Below are positions 9,520 to 19,665 of a stretch of DNA of 64,000 bases, one piece after another. Position numbers and translations under genes: made by a program. Each line of letters begins with the position of its first letter. The stretch's first letter is position 1. The stretch is taken from positions 62,001-126,000 of the forward strand of contig NZ_VLNU01000002.1 of NCBI RefSeq assembly GCF_009765165.1, in the 5' to 3' direction. The stretch is from Lysobacter panacisoli. Lineage in GTDB: Bacteria; Pseudomonadota; Gammaproteobacteria; Xanthomonadales; Xanthomonadaceae. The notes beneath the pieces were generated by a model. It was not told where the DNA came from and searched no databases. It saw nothing but the letters and a program-made list of their open reading frames with translations.

Positions 9520-10282
9520 ACGCCTCGCCTTCGTTCCGGCGTGCCGCCGGGTTCCAACTGTATCCAGCGATCGATGTTCGCGACGGGCGCGTGGTGCGCC
9601 TGCATCAGGGCGACTACGAACGCGAGACGCGCTATGAACCGACGCCGATCGATCTCGCCCGACGTTATGTCGCCCAGGGCGCGCAGTGGCTGCACCTGGT
9701 GGATCTCGATGCGGCCCGATTGGGCGGCTATTCGCTGCACACGCTGGTGTGTGAGATCGCCGATGCAGGCCTGCGCGTGCAGACAGGCGGCGGCGTACGC
9801 AGCGACGATGACATCGCGCGCATCCTCGATGCGGGCGCCGAACGCGTCGTGATCGGTTCGCTCGCGGTGCGCGAGCCCGTTCGAGTTGGCGGCTGGATCG
9901 AGCGCTTCGGTGCGGACCGGCTGACCTTCGCGCTGGATGCGCGCCAGGACGCGCGGGGAGAGTGGTGCTTGCCCGTCGCTGGCTGGACCCGAGACAGCGG
10001 TGCGCGGCTGGACGACATGCTGGATACGTTCGCGGAAGCGGGCGTCACAAACCTGCTATGCACCGACATCGCCCGCGACGGAACACTTGGCGGGCCGAAT
10101 CTTGAGCTGTATCGCCTGCTCGCATCGCTGGCGCCGGGCCTTGAAATCCAGGCCTCGGGAGGCATCCGTGACATCGACGACATCGTGGCGTCGCAGGCGG
10201 TCGGCTGCGCGGGTGCGGTGCTGGGCAAGGCGCTGATCGAGAACGCGTTCGACCTGTCCGACGCCATCGACAGGGTGCGCGC

Positions 10283-10289
<7 letters not shown>
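9516..10289 (+). CDS. hisA: Phosphoribosylformimino-AICAR-P isomerase (ProFAR isomerase)
   Basis: A 257-residue (beta/alpha)8 barrel that performs an Amadori rearrangement of ProFAR to PRFAR. The N-terminal catalytic Asp is D20 in [12 protein letters not shown]; the second catalytic region is [14 protein letters not shown]. Phosphate-binding QTGGGVRS and QASGGIRD loops are intact. The eleven residues before FQLYPAID are longer than in most homologues. The chosen ATG at 9516 overlaps the hisH stop; an open frame further upstream belongs to hisH in another frame. It overlaps hisF by seven bases. Confidence 0.95.
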
Positions 10290-11048
<759 letters not shown>

Positions 11049-11059
<11 letters not shown>

Positions 11060-11672
11060 ACTTCCGTTCGTCGTGGACGAGCTCGCGTGGGACAAGCAGT
11101 CCGGCCTGCTGCCCGCGGTGGTGCAGGACGTGGACACGATGCGCGTCCTGATGCTGGGCTACATGGATCGCGATGCGTTGCGCGCCACGCTCGACAGCGG
11201 GCACGTCACGTTCTTCAGTCGCAGCCGGCAGCGCCTGTGGACCAAGGGCGAGACGTCCGGGCATTTCCTCGATCTGGCCTCGATCGAAGCCGATTGCGAC
11301 GGCGACACATTGCTGGTGCAGGCGCGGCCGCATGGGCCGACCTGCCACCTGGAGCGCGACAGTTGCTTCGGCGACGCGCCCGCGCGGTCCGCTTCGTTCC
11401 TGCAGGAGCTCGATGCACTCATCGCCACGCGCGACCGTGAACGGCCGGCGGAAAGCTATACCACGCGGCTGTTCGAAGGCGGCGTGCGCCGGATCGCGCA
11501 GAAGGTGGGCGAGGAGGGCGTCGAAACCGCGCTGGCGGCGGTCGCGCAGGGCGATGCGGAGCTGCTCGGCGAGGCCGGCGATCTGGTCTACCACCTGCTG
11601 GTCCTGTTGCGCGCGCGCGGCCTTTGCCTTGCCGACCTGGAGGCATTGCTGCGCGAGCGGCACGGGCACTGA
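11049..11672 (+). CDS. hisI: Bifunctional phosphoribosyl-AMP cyclohydrolase / phosphoribosyl-ATP pyrophosphatase
   Basis: A 207-residue HisIE fusion that performs steps two and three of the pathway. The cyclohydrolase half (about 1-115) has the Mg/Zn-binding signatures [27 protein letters not shown] and the paired cysteines of [10 protein letters not shown]. The pyrophosphatase half (about 118-207) has the MazG-like helices [17 protein letters not shown] and [12 protein letters not shown]. It closes the his operon and is followed by 64 noncoding bases in which no obvious terminator is seen. Confidence 0.96.
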
Positions 11673-11736
11673 GCCCGCGACTTCCTCCGGCCACACGGCA
11701 TGCGGATAATCGCGCGACGCCTCCAGGGTTCGCGCC

Positions 11737-13317
11737 ATGTCCCGCACGCTGTCCGCCTTGTTCCTGTGCCTTCTCGCCAGTACGACCGTTGCGCACGCGG
11801 CCGATGCCGTCGGCACCGTCTACGACGACGTCAACCGCAATGGCCAGCGCGACCGCAACGAGCGCGGCATCGCTGGAATCAAGGTGTCGAACGGGCGCGA
11901 GCTTGCGCTGACGGACGCGCAGGGCCGTTACACGCTTCCCGCGCGCGACGGCAGCACGCTGTTCGTGATCAAGCCGCCGTCTTACGCGGTTGCGAATGGT
12001 GACAATGGCCTGCCGCGGTTCTGGCACCACGTGTTCCCGCAGGGATCGCCCGCCTTGCGTTACGGTGGCATCGCGCCGACGACGTCGGACGGGTACGACT
12101 TCCCCCTGCATCGCGAGCGAGCGCAGCCACGTGACCTCGACATGCTGCTGTTCGGCGATCCGCAGCCCAAGAGCCGCACCGACGTCGGCTATTACGAACG
12201 CGACATCGTGCAGCCGCTGGCCGGCCGCCACGAGGCGCGGCTCGGGCTGAGCCTGGGCGACATCGTCAACGACGACCTCAGCCTGTACGCCGACATGAAT
12301 CGCGTGACCGCGACGCTCGGCGTGCCTTGGCTGCACGTCCCGGGTAACCACGACCTCGACTTCGACGCGACGCGAGACGAGGACGCGCTGCTGACGTTCC
12401 GCAACGTGTTCGGTCCCGACACCTACGCGTGGGAGGAGCCGCAGGCGAGTTTCATCGTCATGGACGACGTGGTCTACCAGCCGGGCAGGAAGCCGTCCTA
12501 CGTGGGCGGACTGCGCGACGACCAGTTCGCGTTCCTGCAGGCGTACCTGGCGACGCTACCGAAGGAGCGGCGCGTGGTGATCGCCGTGCACATCCCGTTC
12601 TTCGAACCTGTGCCGGGCGTGGAAACGTTCCGCCGTACCGATCGCGAGCGCCTGTTCGCGCTGCTCAAGGACCACACGCAGGTGCTGCTGCTCAGCGCGC
12701 ACACGCACAACCAGCGCCACTACTACCACGACGCCTCGACCGGCTGGCACGGCGCGAAGCCGCTGCACGAGTACAACGCAGGCGCGACCTGCGGCGCGTT
12801 CTGGTCGGGCGTGAAGGATGCTCAGGGCATCCCGGACACGACGATGAGCGACGGTACGCCGAATGGCTATGCGCGTGTCGTCTTCAAGCCGGACGGTGCG
12901 TATTCGCTGCGCTACCAGGTGGCGCGCGGTGCGCGTGACGAGGCCATCGGGCTGCACGCACCGAAGGTCCTGCGTCGTGGCGCATGGCAGGCGTTCGGCG
13001 TGTACGCCAACGTCTACATGGGCGATGCCGACAGTCGCGTCGAGTACCGCATCGATGAAGGTGAATGGCGCGCGATGAAGCGCGTCGAGCAGCCCGATCC
13101 GCGGTTGGTCGCGGAGAACATCGCGGACGACGCGGCGACCGCGCTGCGCGGCTACGACCGTTCGCCGGAGGCGGATCCGTCCACGCATCTGTGGCGCGGC
13201 ACGTTGCCGACAGACTTGTCGGCCGGGGAACACCGCATCGAGGTGCGCACCTTCGACCGCTGGCAGGGCGAACAGCGTGCGCAAACGCGCTATCGTCTGG
13301 ACGACGCGCAGGAGTAA
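11737..13317 (+). CDS. Secreted calcineurin-like metallophosphoesterase
   Basis: A 526-residue exported protein with a signal peptide (cleaved near AHAADA, residue 22). Residues about 24-100 form an SdrD-B-like beta domain (DVNRNGQRDRNERGIAG), the usual N-terminal domain of this phosphoesterase subfamily. The catalytic metallophosphatase domain (about 130-360) has the dimetal motifs FGDPQ, LGDIVND, PGNHDLDF and SAHTHNQRHYY; the C-terminal 150 residues form a further beta domain. The substrate is unknown; periplasmic or extracellular phosphate-ester cleavage is inferred. The next gene starts five bases downstream, so the two may be co-transcribed. Confidence 0.85.
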   Translation: MSRTLSALFLCLLASTTVAHAADAVGTVYDDVNRNGQRDRNERGIAGIKVSNGRELALTDAQGRYTLPARDGSTLFVIKPPSYAVANGDNGLPRFWHHVFPQGSPALRYGGIAPTTSDGYDFPLHRERAQPRDLDMLLFGDPQPKSRTDVGYYERDIVQPLAGRHEARLGLSLGDIVNDDLSLYADMNRVTATLGVPWLHVPGNHDLDFDATRDEDALLTFRNVFGPDTYAWEEPQASFIVMDDVVYQPGRKPSYVGGLRDDQFAFLQAYLATLPKERRVVIAVHIPFFEPVPGVETFRRTDRERLFALLKDHTQVLLLSAHTHNQRHYYHDASTGWHGAKPLHEYNAGATCGAFWSGVKDAQGIPDTTMSDGTPNGYARVVFKPDGAYSLRYQVARGARDEAIGLHAPKVLRRGAWQAFGVYANVYMGDADSRVEYRIDEGEWRAMKRVEQPDPRLVAENIADDAATALRGYDRSPEADPSTHLWRGTLPTDLSAGEHRIEVRTFDRWQGEQRAQTRYRLDDAQE

Positions 13318-13322
13318 CCATC

Positions 13323-13907
13323 ATGGCCGCCGAGCTTCCGACCGATCTGCCGATCAAGCTGTTCCGGACGGAAGCCGCGTGGGAGAAATGGCTGGCCGCG
13401 CACGGCGGCGCACCGGGACTGTGGCTGAAGATCGCCAAGAAGGACCAGGGCGTGACGTCGGTGACGTATTCGCAGGCGCTCGACGTCGCGCTGTGCCACG
13501 GTTGGATCGACGGGCTCAAGCGCGCCTGCGACGAGCAGTACTTCCTGCAGCGCTTCACGCCGCGCAAGGCGAAAAGCCTGTGGTCGAAGCTCAACGTCGC
13601 GCGCGTGGAGAAGCTCGTGGCCGGCGGGCGCATGCGGGCCGGTGGGCAGCGCGAAGTGGACGCGGCGAAGGCCGATGGACGCTGGCAGGCTGCCTACCAT
13701 TCCGCCAGCGGCATGGAGGTTCCGCCCGAACTGGCCGCGGCGCTGGCGAAGAACGCGAAGGCGCGGAAATCCTTCGAGTCGCTCAACGGCACCAACCGCT
13801 ACGCGTTCTGCTGGCGCGTGCACACCGCGAAGAAGCCCGAGACGAAACAGGCCCGGGTGGAGAAGTTCATCGGGATGCTGGAGCGCGGGGAGAAGATCCA
13901 CGCCTGA
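13323..13907 (+). CDS. YdeI/OmdA-family protein
   Basis: A 194-residue cytoplasmic protein of the YdeI/OmdA (OmpD-associated, bacteriocin-protection) family. Typical signatures are SYEEALDVALCHGWID-like YSQALDVALCHGWID (about 51-65), FTPRKAKSLWSKLN and the C-terminal NRYAFCWRVHTAKKPETK. Some relatives are linked to resistance against cationic peptides or bacteriocins, but the biochemical role is unknown. The ATG at 13323 follows the phosphoesterase stop by five bases. It converges on mtnC with a hairpin over the stop codon. Confidence 0.8.
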   Translation: MAAELPTDLPIKLFRTEAAWEKWLAAHGGAPGLWLKIAKKDQGVTSVTYSQALDVALCHGWIDGLKRACDEQYFLQRFTPRKAKSLWSKLNVARVEKLVAGGRMRAGGQREVDAAKADGRWQAAYHSASGMEVPPELAAALAKNAKARKSFESLNGTNRYAFCWRVHTAKKPETKQARVEKFIGMLERGEKIHA

Positions 13908-13914
13908 GGCGTGG
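13896..13914. terminator. Hairpin between convergent YdeI-like gene and mtnC
   Basis: TCCACGCC (13896-13903) pairs with GGCGTGGA (13907-13914) around the TGA stop codon of the YdeI-like gene, giving an 8-bp perfect stem with a 3-nt loop. It sits 3 bp before the convergent mtnC stop, so it could serve both genes. No T-run follows. Confidence 0.4.
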
Positions 13915-13917
13915 ACG

Positions 13918-14616
13918 TCAGGACACCGCGAGGTCGGCGAACGACACCACTCGCGCATGGCCATGCGTCGCATCGCCGGTGCGCGGTTGTGCGTAGTCGT
14001 CGAGGCGGTCGATCAATGCGGTCTGCAGGCCGGCCTCGCGCGCGGCGTCGAGTTCTTCGACCACGTCCGACAGGAACAGGATCTCGCCGGCCGGAATGCC
14101 GATGGACTCGACGATGTTGCGATAGCTCTGCGCCTCGCGCTTGCCGCCCATCTCGGTGTCGTACCAGCCGGAGAACAGGGAGGTCAGGTCGCCCGCGTCG
14201 CTGTGGCCGAAGAACAGCCGCTGCGCCGGCACGCTGCCGGAGGAATACACGTACAGCGGCAGGCCCGCGGCGTGCCACTGGCGCAGCGCCGGTGCGGCGT
14301 CGGGATAGATGTGCGCGGTGAAGTCGGCGCTCTTGTAGCCATCGGCCCAGATCATGCCCTGCAGCGCCTTCAGCGCGGTGTGCTTGCGATCCTCGTCGAT
14401 CCAGCCCTGCAGCACTTCCACGATCATCGCGTCCTCGCACATGCCGCCGTTCTCGGCGGCGACCGTGTCGAGCCACTTGCGCACCGCCGGCTCCTTGCCG
14501 CGTGCGGCGACGAAGCGGGGCAGGGCGCGGCGCGCGTACGGGAACAGCACGTCCTTGACGAAGGAGATGCTGCTGGTGGTGCCTTCGATGTCGGTGAGGA
14601 TGGCGCGGATGGTCAT
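13918..14616 (-). CDS. mtnC: Acireductone synthase (enolase-phosphatase E1)
   Basis: A 232-residue HAD-superfamily enzyme of methionine salvage that enolises and dephosphorylates 2,3-diketo-5-methylthiopentyl-1-phosphate to acireductone. The nucleophile motif is [23 protein letters not shown] at the N-terminus, where Asp-x-Glu replaces the usual DxD as in all enolase-phosphatases. [14 protein letters not shown] carries motif II and [14 protein letters not shown] carries motif IV. The ATG at 14616 is chosen because the protein then begins [12 protein letters not shown], the family N-terminus. It lies 98 bases downstream of mtnD in the same orientation. Confidence 0.94.
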   Translation of the reverse strand: MTIRAILTDIEGTTSSISFVKDVLFPYARRALPRFVAARGKEPAVRKWLDTVAAENGGMCEDAMIVEVLQGWIDEDRKHTALKALQGMIWADGYKSADFTAHIYPDAAPALRQWHAAGLPLYVYSSGSVPAQRLFFGHSDAGDLTSLFSGWYDTEMGGKREAQSYRNIVESIGIPAGEILFLSDVVEELDAAREAGLQTALIDRLDDYAQPRTGDATHGHARVVSFADLAVS

Positions 14617-14671
14617 GGGGCGGTGATCGCAGTCGTGCGCGCGACGAGGCGCGTCGGAGGTGCAGGGCACG

Positions 14672-14691
14672 ATCCCCGCGTACGCGGGGAT
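14672..14691. repeat. 20-bp perfect palindrome between mtnD and mtnC
   Basis: ATCCCCGCGT (14672-14681) is followed directly by ACGCGGGGAT. It resembles one arm of the larger REP-like repeat pair at 46703-46802 (CATCCCCGCG...CGGGGAT). It could fold in mRNA and modulate the mtnD/mtnC ratio, but it is most simply a repetitive extragenic palindrome. Confidence 0.7.
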
Positions 14692-14714
14692 GGCGAAGGC
14701 AGTGTCGGCGGGCT

Positions 14715-15272
14715 TCAGCCCGCCTGGCCCTTCTCGTAGCGCGGGAAACGCTGGGCGATGTCGGTGCCGGTGAAATGGCCGACCCAGCCGTCCGGCTCGG
14801 TGAAGAAGCGGATCGCGACGAAGCTCGGTTCTGGGCCCATGTCGAACCAGTGCGTGGCGCCATCGGGCACGGCGATCAGGTCGCCCTGTTCGCACTTCAC
14901 TTCGTACACCTGCGCGTTCACGTGCAGGGAGAACAGGCCCGAGCCGGCGACGAAGAAACGCACTTCGTCTTCCTTGTGGAAGTGCTCGTCGAGGAACTTG
15001 GTGCGCATGGCTTCGCGCTGCGGATTGTCCGGCGCGATGCTGACCACGTCGACCGTCTTGAAACCGCGCTCGGCGATGAGGCGGTCGATGTCGGCGCGAT
15101 ACGCGTCCATGATCTTCTCCGGCGAATCGCCGGGCGCGACGGGCGCGTTGGCCTGCCACTGTTCGAAGCCGACGCCGATCTTCGCCAGTTCGCGCGCCAT
15201 CTCGGCGTGGTCGCTGGTGGTCAGGGTCGGCGTGGCGGTGTCGTTCTCGTCAAAGATGCGCAGGCGGCTCAT
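14715..15272 (-). CDS. mtnD: Acireductone dioxygenase
   Basis: A 185-residue cupin metalloenzyme that oxidises acireductone; the Fe form gives formate and the methionine precursor 4-methylthio-2-oxobutanoate. Metal ligands lie in [11 protein letters not shown] (two His and a Glu, about residues 95-105) and in GATHWFDMG (final His). Length matches the bacterial family. The start overlaps the mtnB stop by four bases, so mtnB and mtnD are translationally coupled. Confidence 0.95.
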   Translation of the reverse strand: MSRLRIFDENDTATPTLTTSDHAEMARELAKIGVGFEQWQANAPVAPGDSPEKIMDAYRADIDRLIAERGFKTVDVVSIAPDNPQREAMRTKFLDEHFHKEDEVRFFVAGSGLFSLHVNAQVYEVKCEQGDLIAVPDGATHWFDMGPEPSFVAIRFFTEPDGWVGHFTGTDIAQRFPRYEKGQAG

Positions 15273-15907
15273 CGCTGCAGTCTCCTCAGGTCAAGCTCGC
15301 AGCCGAGCAGGAATTCGAAAGCTTCCAGATGGCGTCGCGCTTCCGGCATGTCGCGGCCCCAGGCGTACAGGCCGTGGCCGTCGATCAGGTAGCCCCACAG
15401 CTGCTGGCGGTCGAGCAGGCAATCGACCTGTGCGGCCAGCGTGTGCATGTCCTGGCTGTTGGGCAGCACGGGCAGTTCGACGCTGATCTCATGGGTGGTG
15501 TTGCCGGAGAAGGCTTTCAAGAGTTCGTAGCCTTCCAGGTGCACGTGGCCGATGCCGGCGTACAGGCGCGAGGCCACCGTCTGCGTGCGCGAATGGGTGT
15601 GCAGGACGCAGCCGATCTCCGGGAAGCGCTTGTACAGCTGCGTGTGCAGCAGGGTCTCGGCGGAGGACTTCTGGCTGGTCGCAACCGGCTGGGCGTCCAC
15701 GTCCACGACCATGATGTCGGCTTCGGTCAGCTTGCCCTTGTCGCGGCCGGACACGGTGATGGCGATGTGGCGCTCGTCCATCCGGCGCGAGAAGTTGCTG
15801 CTCGTCGCCGGCGTCCAGCCGAGCGCGGAGAGCTCGCGCACGTTGACGATGATCTCGCCGGCGCAATGCGCCAGGCGCTGGGGGTCGTAGGGAAGGGAGG
15901 CAGTCAT
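15269..15907 (-). CDS. mtnB: Methylthioribulose-1-phosphate dehydratase
   Basis: A 212-residue class II aldolase-fold zinc enzyme that dehydrates methylthioribulose-1-phosphate. Motifs include [13 protein letters not shown] (substrate loop), ITVSGRDKG, the zinc pair in [10 protein letters not shown] and a further His in DGHGLYAWG. The ATG at 15907 gives the expected N-terminus [17 protein letters not shown]; the frame stays open upstream without homology. It is the first gene of a minus-strand mtnB-mtnD-mtnC set. mtnA, mtnK and mtnN are not in the window. Confidence 0.93.
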   Translation of the reverse strand: MTASLPYDPQRLAHCAGEIIVNVRELSALGWTPATSSNFSRRMDERHIAITVSGRDKGKLTEADIMVVDVDAQPVATSQKSSAETLLHTQLYKRFPEIGCVLHTHSRTQTVASRLYAGIGHVHLEGYELLKAFSGNTTHEISVELPVLPNSQDMHTLAAQVDCLLDRQQLWGYLIDGHGLYAWGRDMPEARRHLEAFEFLLGCELDLRRLQR

Positions 15908-16022
15908 GGGGAAAGTGTAACGGACCCTCGCGAAAGGCCGGGTTACCGGATCGGGTGGCGCGCCTTTTTCACCGTCACGCCGGCCTACCGGGCCGGATCG
16001 ATACTTCGCGCGGAGGTGGCCC

Positions 16023-16385
16023 ATGAACGCTCATGATCACGCTCGGCGGCGCTTCCTGCGCCGGACGGCCCTCGCGGCCCTCGCCAGCCTCGCCGGAGGC
16101 GCCATCGCCGGCCAGGCGGCCAAACCCGCAGCCAAACCCGCAGCGAAGCCTGCCGCACCGGCGGCCCTGCCCAAGCTGCCGCTGGACAATCCGCAGGCCA
16201 AGGCACTGGCCTATACCGAGAACGCGGCGGCGGTGAAGCACACGCTGTTCAAGCCGGGCAGCGACTGCGCCAACTGCAACTTCTACAAGGGTGCGAAGGG
16301 GCAGGCCTACGGGCCGTGCCAGATGTTCCCGCAGCACTCGGTGGCGGCCAAGGGATGGTGCTCGGCCTGGGCGAAGAAGGTCTGA
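16023..16385 (+). CDS. High-potential iron-sulfur protein (HiPIP), Tat-exported
   Basis: A 120-residue periplasmic electron carrier. A twin-arginine signal (RRRFLRR, residues 8-14) is followed by a hydrophobic stretch and an Ala-Lys-Pro repeat linker (32-50). The mature domain has the four HiPIP cysteines C82, C85, C99 and C113, which bind one 4Fe-4S cluster; the folded, cofactor-loaded protein fits Tat export. HiPIPs shuttle electrons from the bc1 complex to terminal oxidases or reaction centres; the partner here is unknown. It diverges from mtnB and converges on a permease gene. Confidence 0.92.
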   Translation: MNAHDHARRRFLRRTALAALASLAGGAIAGQAAKPAAKPAAKPAAPAALPKLPLDNPQAKALAYTENAAAVKHTLFKPGSDCANCNFYKGAKGQAYGPCQMFPQHSVAAKGWCSAWAKKV

Positions 16386-16398
16386 TCGCCCGCCGGAC

Positions 16399-16420
16399 GC
16401 GAGGGCCGGGTGGCCCTCGC
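16399..16420. terminator. Hairpin between convergent HiPIP gene and permease gene
   Basis: GCGAGGGCC (16399-16407) pairs perfectly with GGCCCTCGC (16412-16420) around a GGGT loop, giving a 9-bp GC-rich stem between two convergent stop codons. There is no T-run on either side, so termination is plausible but not certain. Confidence 0.5.
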
Positions 16421-16431
16421 GCGGTGCGCGG

Positions 16432-17856
16432 TCAGCCGCGCATGCGGCTGTGCTTGAAGCCGTACAGGAAGTAGATCAGGAAGCCCGCGGCGGTCCAGAC
16501 GACCATCAGGAACCAGTTGTGCGCGGTCATCGTGGACAGCAGCGCCAGGCAGCTGAGGATGCCTGCGGTGCAGATGAGCCATGCGAACGGGATGCGGAAC
16601 GGACGCGGCAGGTCGGGCTGGGTCCGGCGCAGGATCAGCACGCCACCGCACACGGCGGCGAACGCGATCAGCGTGCCCATCGAGGTCAGCTCGCCCAGCA
16701 CGTCCAGCGGGAACAGCGCCGCCAGCACGGCGATGCCGATGCCGGTGATCACCGTGTTGATGTGCGGCGTGCGGTATTCGGGATGGATCCGGGTGAACAC
16801 CGGCGGCAGCAGGCCGTCGCGCGCCATGATCATGAAGATGCGCGGCTGGCCGATGATCATCACCAGCACCACCGACGACAGGCCGATCAGCGCGCCGATC
16901 TCCACCACGATGCGCAGCCAGCCCAGTTCCGGATGCGCCGCCACCGCGGTCACGACCGGCTCGTCCGTGCCCAGCTGTGCGTACGGCACCAGGCCGGTCA
17001 TCACCGCGGCCATCGCGATGTACAGGACCGTGCAGATCGCGAGCGAGAGCAGCATGCCGATCGGCAGGTCGCGCTGCGGCTTGTGCGATTCCTGCGCCGC
17101 CACCGACACCGCCTCGAAGCCGATGTAGGCGAAGAACACCAGCGCCGCGCCGCGCAGCACGCCTTCGAAGCCGTACTTGCCCGGGCCTTCGTTGGCGGGG
17201 ATGAAGGGATGCCAGTTGGCCGGGTCGATGTACTTCCAGCCGGCGAAGATCACCAGCACGATCAGGCCGGTCTTGAGCACTACCATCGCCATGTTCATCG
17301 CCGACGACTTGCGGATGCCGACGTAGCACAGCCAGGTCAGCAGCAGCACGATGCCCGCGGCGGGCAGGTTGGCGATCGCGCCGGTCGGGCGCAGTTGCCC
17401 GTCGAGTGGCGCACTGACCAGCGCCTTGGGCAGATAGATGTGGAAGTGTTCTAGCAGGCTCAGGAAGTAGCCGGTCCAGCTCACCGCGACCGCCGAGGCG
17501 GATACGCCGTATTCCAGTACCAGCATCCAGCCGATGAACCACGCCGCCAGTTCGCCCAGCGTCGCGTAGGTGTAGGTGTAGGCGCTGCCGGAGACCGGCA
17601 CCATCGCCGCGAACTCGGCGTAGGCCAGCGCACAGAAGGTGCAGCAGATCGCGGCGAGGATGAAGGACAGCATGATCGCCGGACCGGCGTGGTCGGCCGC
17701 GGCCTGTCCGGTGATGACGAAGATGCCGCCGCCGATGACTGCGCCGATGCCCAGCGCGGTCAGGCCCCACGGCCCGAGCGTGCGGTGCAGGCTCAGGCCT
17801 TCCGCTTCGGCGTGGCTCGCGTGCGGGTGTTTGGTTGCCCAGAGTTGTCGGAGCAT
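16432..17856 (-). CDS. APC-family amino-acid permease (first of two)
   Basis: A 474-residue inner-membrane transporter of the amino acid/polyamine/organocation superfamily with about 12 hydrophobic helices. The first helix carries the unwound substrate-binding signature GIGAVIGGGIFVITG, and a GSAYTYTYATLGEL block marks helix 3, both typical of the cationic amino-acid (CAT/YhdG-type) subgroup. The start MLRQLWATKHP at 17856 is preferred over upstream codons because the N-terminal cytoplasmic segment then has the usual length. The substrate is not identifiable from sequence. A close paralogue lies directly upstream in the same orientation. Confidence 0.9.
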   Translation of the reverse strand: MLRQLWATKHPHASHAEAEGLSLHRTLGPWGLTALGIGAVIGGGIFVITGQAAADHAGPAIMLSFILAAICCTFCALAYAEFAAMVPVSGSAYTYTYATLGELAAWFIGWMLVLEYGVSASAVAVSWTGYFLSLLEHFHIYLPKALVSAPLDGQLRPTGAIANLPAAGIVLLLTWLCYVGIRKSSAMNMAMVVLKTGLIVLVIFAGWKYIDPANWHPFIPANEGPGKYGFEGVLRGAALVFFAYIGFEAVSVAAQESHKPQRDLPIGMLLSLAICTVLYIAMAAVMTGLVPYAQLGTDEPVVTAVAAHPELGWLRIVVEIGALIGLSSVVLVMIIGQPRIFMIMARDGLLPPVFTRIHPEYRTPHINTVITGIGIAVLAALFPLDVLGELTSMGTLIAFAAVCGGVLILRRTQPDLPRPFRIPFAWLICTAGILSCLALLSTMTAHNWFLMVVWTAAGFLIYFLYGFKHSRMRG

Positions 17857-17923
17857 GAGGCTGTATGTCCTGGTGGATGCCGCGCCGGCGTGTGCCGTGC
17901 GGAGAATTGCGTCCCTCAACGAG

Positions 17924-17952
17924 CGAGGCCGACGGCGGTACCGTCGGCCTCG
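17924..17952. terminator. 12-bp hairpin between the two permease genes
   Basis: CGAGGCCGACGG (17924-17935) pairs perfectly with CCGTCGGCCTCG (17941-17952). It follows the stop of the upstream permease (17972) and precedes the start of the downstream one. No T-run is present, so it may act as a partial terminator or mRNA-stabilising structure. Confidence 0.5.
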
Positions 17953-17971
17953 TCGAACTGCACGATGGCGA

Positions 17972-19513
17972 TTACGGACCCGGGTCCGGACCTTCGTGGA
18001 AAGTCGGGTGCTTCTCGAGCGTCGGGCCGCTGGCCGGAGCGTTGCCCGGGGCCATGTGGCTCTTGCGGTAACCGTAGAGGAAGTAGACCACCAAGCCGAT
18101 CGCCGCCCAGCCGAAGAACATGCTCAGCGTGTACGTCGACAGGTTGAGGAACAGCAGCAGGCAGCCGGCGATCGCCAGCGGGCACACCACCCACACCATC
18201 GGCGTGCGGAAGCCACGCGGACGGTTCGGCTGCTGCACACGCAGCACCATCACCGCGCAGGACACCGCGATGAACGCGAACAGCGTGCCCGAGTTGGAGA
18301 TGTCGGCCAGCACGCCCACCGGGAACAGCGCGGCGAAGGTCGCCACGAACAGGCCGGTGATGACGGTGATGACGTGCGGCGTGTGGAACTTCGGATGCAC
18401 CTTCGACAGGATCTCCGGCAGCAGGCCGTCGCGCGACATGGTGAAGAAGATGCGGGTCTGGCCGTAGATCATCATCAGGATGACCGACGGCAGCGCCAGC
18501 GCCGCGGCCAGGCCGATCAGGTTGCCCATGCCCTGGAAGCCGAGCAGGCGCAGCACGTGGGCCAGCGGTTCCTTGCTGCACACCAGGGCTTCGCTGCCCT
18601 TGCACGCGGCGGCCAGTTCCGGGCTGCCCGGATGCAGGGCCACGCCGTTGGCGTCGAACATCGGCTGCGAACCGACCGAACCGACCGCGCCGTAGCCGAC
18701 CAGCAGGTAGAACACGGTGCACACCAGCAGCGAACCGATCAGGCCGATCGGGATGTTGCGGTTGGGGTTCTTGGTTTCCTCGGCCGCGGTGGAGACCGCG
18801 TCGAAGCCGACGTAGGCGAAGAAGATCGACGCCGCCGCGCCGAGCACGCCGATGCCGCCCAGCGGGCTGCCCCAGCCAGTCGGAAAGAACGGCTGGAAGT
18901 TCGGATCCTTCGCCGCCGGCACCGCGATGGCGATGAAGGCGGTCAGCGCGATCACCTTGATCGCGACGAGGACGGCGTTGACCTTGGCCGACTTGGACGT
19001 GCCGATCACCAGCAGGCCGGTGACGACCAGCGCGATGAGGAAGGCCAGCAGGTTGAAGCCGCCGCCGTCCATCGGACCGGTCTTGAGGAATTCGGGTAGC
19101 GAGACACCGGCACTGTTGAGCAGACCGTTCATGTAGCCCGACCAGCCCACCGATACCGCGCCCGCGGCGATCGCGTACTCGAGCACCAGCGCCCAGCCGA
19201 CGATCCAGGCCAGGCCTTCGCCGAGCACGCCGTAGGTATAGGTGTAGGCCGAACCCGCGACGGGGACCATCGAGGCCAGTTCGGAGTAGGCCAGTGCCGC
19301 CAGGGCGCAGACGACTGCGGCGATCACGAAGGCGAGCATCATGGCCGGACCGGCCTTCTGTCCGGCTTCGGCGGTGAGCACGAAGATGCCGGTACCGATG
19401 ATCGCGCCGATGCCGAGCATCGTCAGTTGGAACGCGCCGAGCTGCCGCTTCAGCGATTTCTTTTCAGCTGTTTCAAGAATCTTGTCGAGCGGCTTGACGC
19501 GCCAGAAAAGCAT
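17972..19513 (-). CDS. APC-family amino-acid permease (second of two)
   Basis: A 513-residue APC transporter, paralogous to the gene just downstream: GIGAIIGTGIFVLTA, GSAYTYTYGVLGEGLAW, FFAYVGFDAVSTAAEE and GQTRIFFTMSRDGLLPE are shared blocks. It has a longer loop with two cysteines between helices 7 and 8 (about residues 330-375) and a hydrophilic tail. GGGGAGAAGGCA before ATG 19513 is a good ribosome site; the open frame upstream of it is not protein-like. Cationic or branched amino-acid uptake is a guess. It diverges from the Nudix gene across 152 bp. Confidence 0.9.
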   Translation of the reverse strand: MLFWRVKPLDKILETAEKKSLKRQLGAFQLTMLGIGAIIGTGIFVLTAEAGQKAGPAMMLAFVIAAVVCALAALAYSELASMVPVAGSAYTYTYGVLGEGLAWIVGWALVLEYAIAAGAVSVGWSGYMNGLLNSAGVSLPEFLKTGPMDGGGFNLLAFLIALVVTGLLVIGTSKSAKVNAVLVAIKVIALTAFIAIAVPAAKDPNFQPFFPTGWGSPLGGIGVLGAAASIFFAYVGFDAVSTAAEETKNPNRNIPIGLIGSLLVCTVFYLLVGYGAVGSVGSQPMFDANGVALHPGSPELAAACKGSEALVCSKEPLAHVLRLLGFQGMGNLIGLAAALALPSVILMMIYGQTRIFFTMSRDGLLPEILSKVHPKFHTPHVITVITGLFVATFAALFPVGVLADISNSGTLFAFIAVSCAVMVLRVQQPNRPRGFRTPMVWVVCPLAIAGCLLLFLNLSTYTLSMFFGWAAIGLVVYFLYGYRKSHMAPGNAPASGPTLEKHPTFHEGPDPGP

Positions 19514-19665
19514 TGCCTTCTCCCCGGTGGCTTTGTTACTGATTAGGGCTACATTGGCCCGCCACGATGCGGCGCGTGGCTGGCGGAACATACCCTGCTG
19601 CGCCGCGACGGCACAAGTAACGCCGGGAGTGGGACAATCGCCGGCCCTCCGCGTCGACCCCGCCC

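Noticed and set aside
15908..16024. Longer N-terminus for MtnB up to 16024
   Set aside because: The extra residues are unrelated to the family, Arg/Pro-rich, and overlap the start of the divergent HiPIP gene.
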